64,000 nt of DNA from Meghimatium bilineatum (taxonomy: Eukaryota > Mollusca > Gastropoda > Stylommatophora > Philomycidae): NCBI GenBank assembly GCA_034231615.1, contig CM067318.1, forward strand, positions 32,629,723 to 32,693,722. The letters are read 5' to 3'. The position numbers were made by a program, and so were the translations under genes. Under the pieces are notes generated by a model. That model saw nothing but the letters and a program-made list of their open reading frames with translations, was not told where the DNA came from and made no database searches. Below are positions 1-64,000 of this stretch, one piece after another (position 1 is the stretch's first letter; each line of letters begins with the position of its first letter).

Positions 1-329
1 TTGTTCTTAATACACCATTTGAATTTGTAAAATTTTTTATATTAGTGTTAAATAAGTGGGTTTTATTGTGTAATTTTTCTACTAACACATTTAAAAAAAA
101 TGGTGGGATAGTAGTGTTTACCTGAACTTTTATGATATTTTAGCTTTAAACAAGGTGCCCATAAAACCAGAAATGAAAGTGACAAAAGGTTTGGCCACAT
201 TCACGCACCAGATAATTTTATTACCATGTCATCTCTTAACAGTTACCTGTTGCATAGTGGTTTGTATGATGGTGGCTCAATAGTGAGTCTTTCAGATTTT
301 TTATATGCTAATCTACTCTACGTTAATAC

Positions 330-740
330 TTTGCTGAGAAACATAGATAAAGAAGACATAATCTTTGCCGTTGAGATTTGGATATATAGAAGAATAGGAA
401 GATTGCTCTGAGAAGGGAACAAAACATAGTGGTTCTCACAACACTGCATAAGAAAAAGAACCATTAATGGGAATACAAATCAAATAAAACATTTTGGATA
501 TATTAAAAAGACATGACACTTTGTTTTTCTATACTTGTTTTTCAAGTCCTTACTTGAAGGTAACATTGAGGGGTGACAAGAGGTGGGCAGAGATACAAGT
601 TGAAGGGATATAATGAGATCAACAAGAAAACAATCTATTAGAGGACACAGCCAAGGTAGGAGAGACAGGACATTGGAGTTGGTTGCATTAAATGCAACCT
701 TCAATGTGGGACAGCGTGCTGATGAATATGACTTTTTCTG
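330..740 (+). mobile_element. RTE-type LINE 3' fragment (family with EMWxYRRIGR motif)
   Basis: Broken reading frames give VEIWIYRRIGRLL, a diverged 'frame-shifted' middle and a RQRYKxE-like stretch. The same series occurs at 56460-56960 (DRIDAFEMWTYRRIGR) and 62815-63215, and ends here in gctgatgaatatg, a relic of the gatgatgat tail. It lies upstream of the first coding exon and is heavily decayed. Confidence 0.6.
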
Positions 741-847
741 TGTTATTATAATTTGTGTAAAAAATTCAGAAGCCATATTTAAATGACAAAAAGATTATTT
801 TCCCCTCTAGGTTGTTTGCTAGTTAAATTTATCAACAATAACCAAAG

Positions 848-63744
<62,897 letters not shown>

Positions 63745-63809
63745 GTATGTTGAGAAATGAGATTAATTAGTCATTTATTGTGTACAAAGTGGTATGTAGT
63801 CGCAGTAGC

Positions 63810-63960
63810 CAAGAGGGAACCTCCCTAGCAAAATGATTACGCCATATGCCTTGTGCTGAAGAGGTTGTGGGCTCTATCCTGGACTGTTATGTCTTGTTTA
63901 CATGTACATTTCTCTTCAGAGATCCATGGGTTATTATTGATTGAAGCAGCAGATTTATAT
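63810..63960 (+). mobile_element. tRNA-derived SINE
   Basis: 'gccaagagggaacctccctagc' to 'gaagaggttgtgggctctatcc' with B-box-like gtgggctctatcc, followed by 'gttatgtcttgtttacatg' and 'cagagatccatgggttattat', which match 13760-13800. Confidence 0.55.
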
Positions 63961-64000
63961 AATGTGTGATTCTCTCAGTTCCCATGAATAACAAAGACAT

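Noticed and set aside
1-810. CKAP5 promoter
   Set aside because: The exon with the start codon begins at a splice acceptor (810), so transcription starts further left; I see no TATA box or CpG-rich stretch here.

Overview
The window is animal nuclear DNA. It is AT-rich, has GT-AG introns of a few hundred bases to several kilobases, and is full of non-LTR retrotransposon debris, SINEs, small DNA transposons and minisatellites. There is no bacterial-style gene organisation. The repeat mix (RTE-type LINEs, RNase-H-bearing I/jockey-group LINEs, tRNA-headed SINEs, a repeat containing 'gtaagaggcgactaa') suggests a lophotrochozoan, perhaps a mollusc. That placement is inference and weak.

One host gene fills the window on the + strand: the orthologue of CKAP5 (ch-TOG/XMAP215/Msps), the TOG-domain microtubule polymerase. 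Twenty-eight coding exons run from the start codon at 848 to 63744. They join with matching phases into 1,184 codons without a stop or frameshift and cover TOG1 to TOG4 and the start of the TOG4-TOG5 linker. TOG5 and the C-terminal domain must lie to the right, and the promoter and first 5'UTR exon(s) to the left. I see no second host gene on either strand.

The rest is intron. From left to right it holds: intron 1 (LINE 3' pieces, a MITE-like element, a nested LINE-tail insertion); intron 2 (a TTAA-flanked element, a long TA tract); introns 3-5 (SINEs, an antisense RTE copy carrying a 64-bp insertion); intron 6 (two copies of one I-group LINE head-to-head, one inserted in the other); introns 7-12 (SINEs); introns 13-15 (antisense RTE, a foldback element, a piggyBac-like relic, a large antisense RTE reverse-transcriptase piece); intron 16 (a 30-bp minisatellite next to exon 17); introns 18-19 (LINE tails, a 32-bp minisatellite, a TTAA MITE); intron 20 (a minisatellite grown from the 5' splice site); introns 21-27 (more LINE and SINE fragments).

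The most unusual points are: (1) the donor of exon 20 is the first unit of a 1.4-kb array with about 32 exact copies of GTAAGTATA; (2) two near-identical 2.2-kb LINE copies in inverted orientation 128 bp apart, whose nesting is proved by target-site duplications, so the pre-mRNA can fold into a long hairpin; (3) a 64-bp insertion with a 12-bp target-site duplication and a readable empty site; (4) three LINE-tail insertions of about 240 bp that start at nearly the same place. All coordinates of diverged repeats are approximate; exon boundaries were read base by base.
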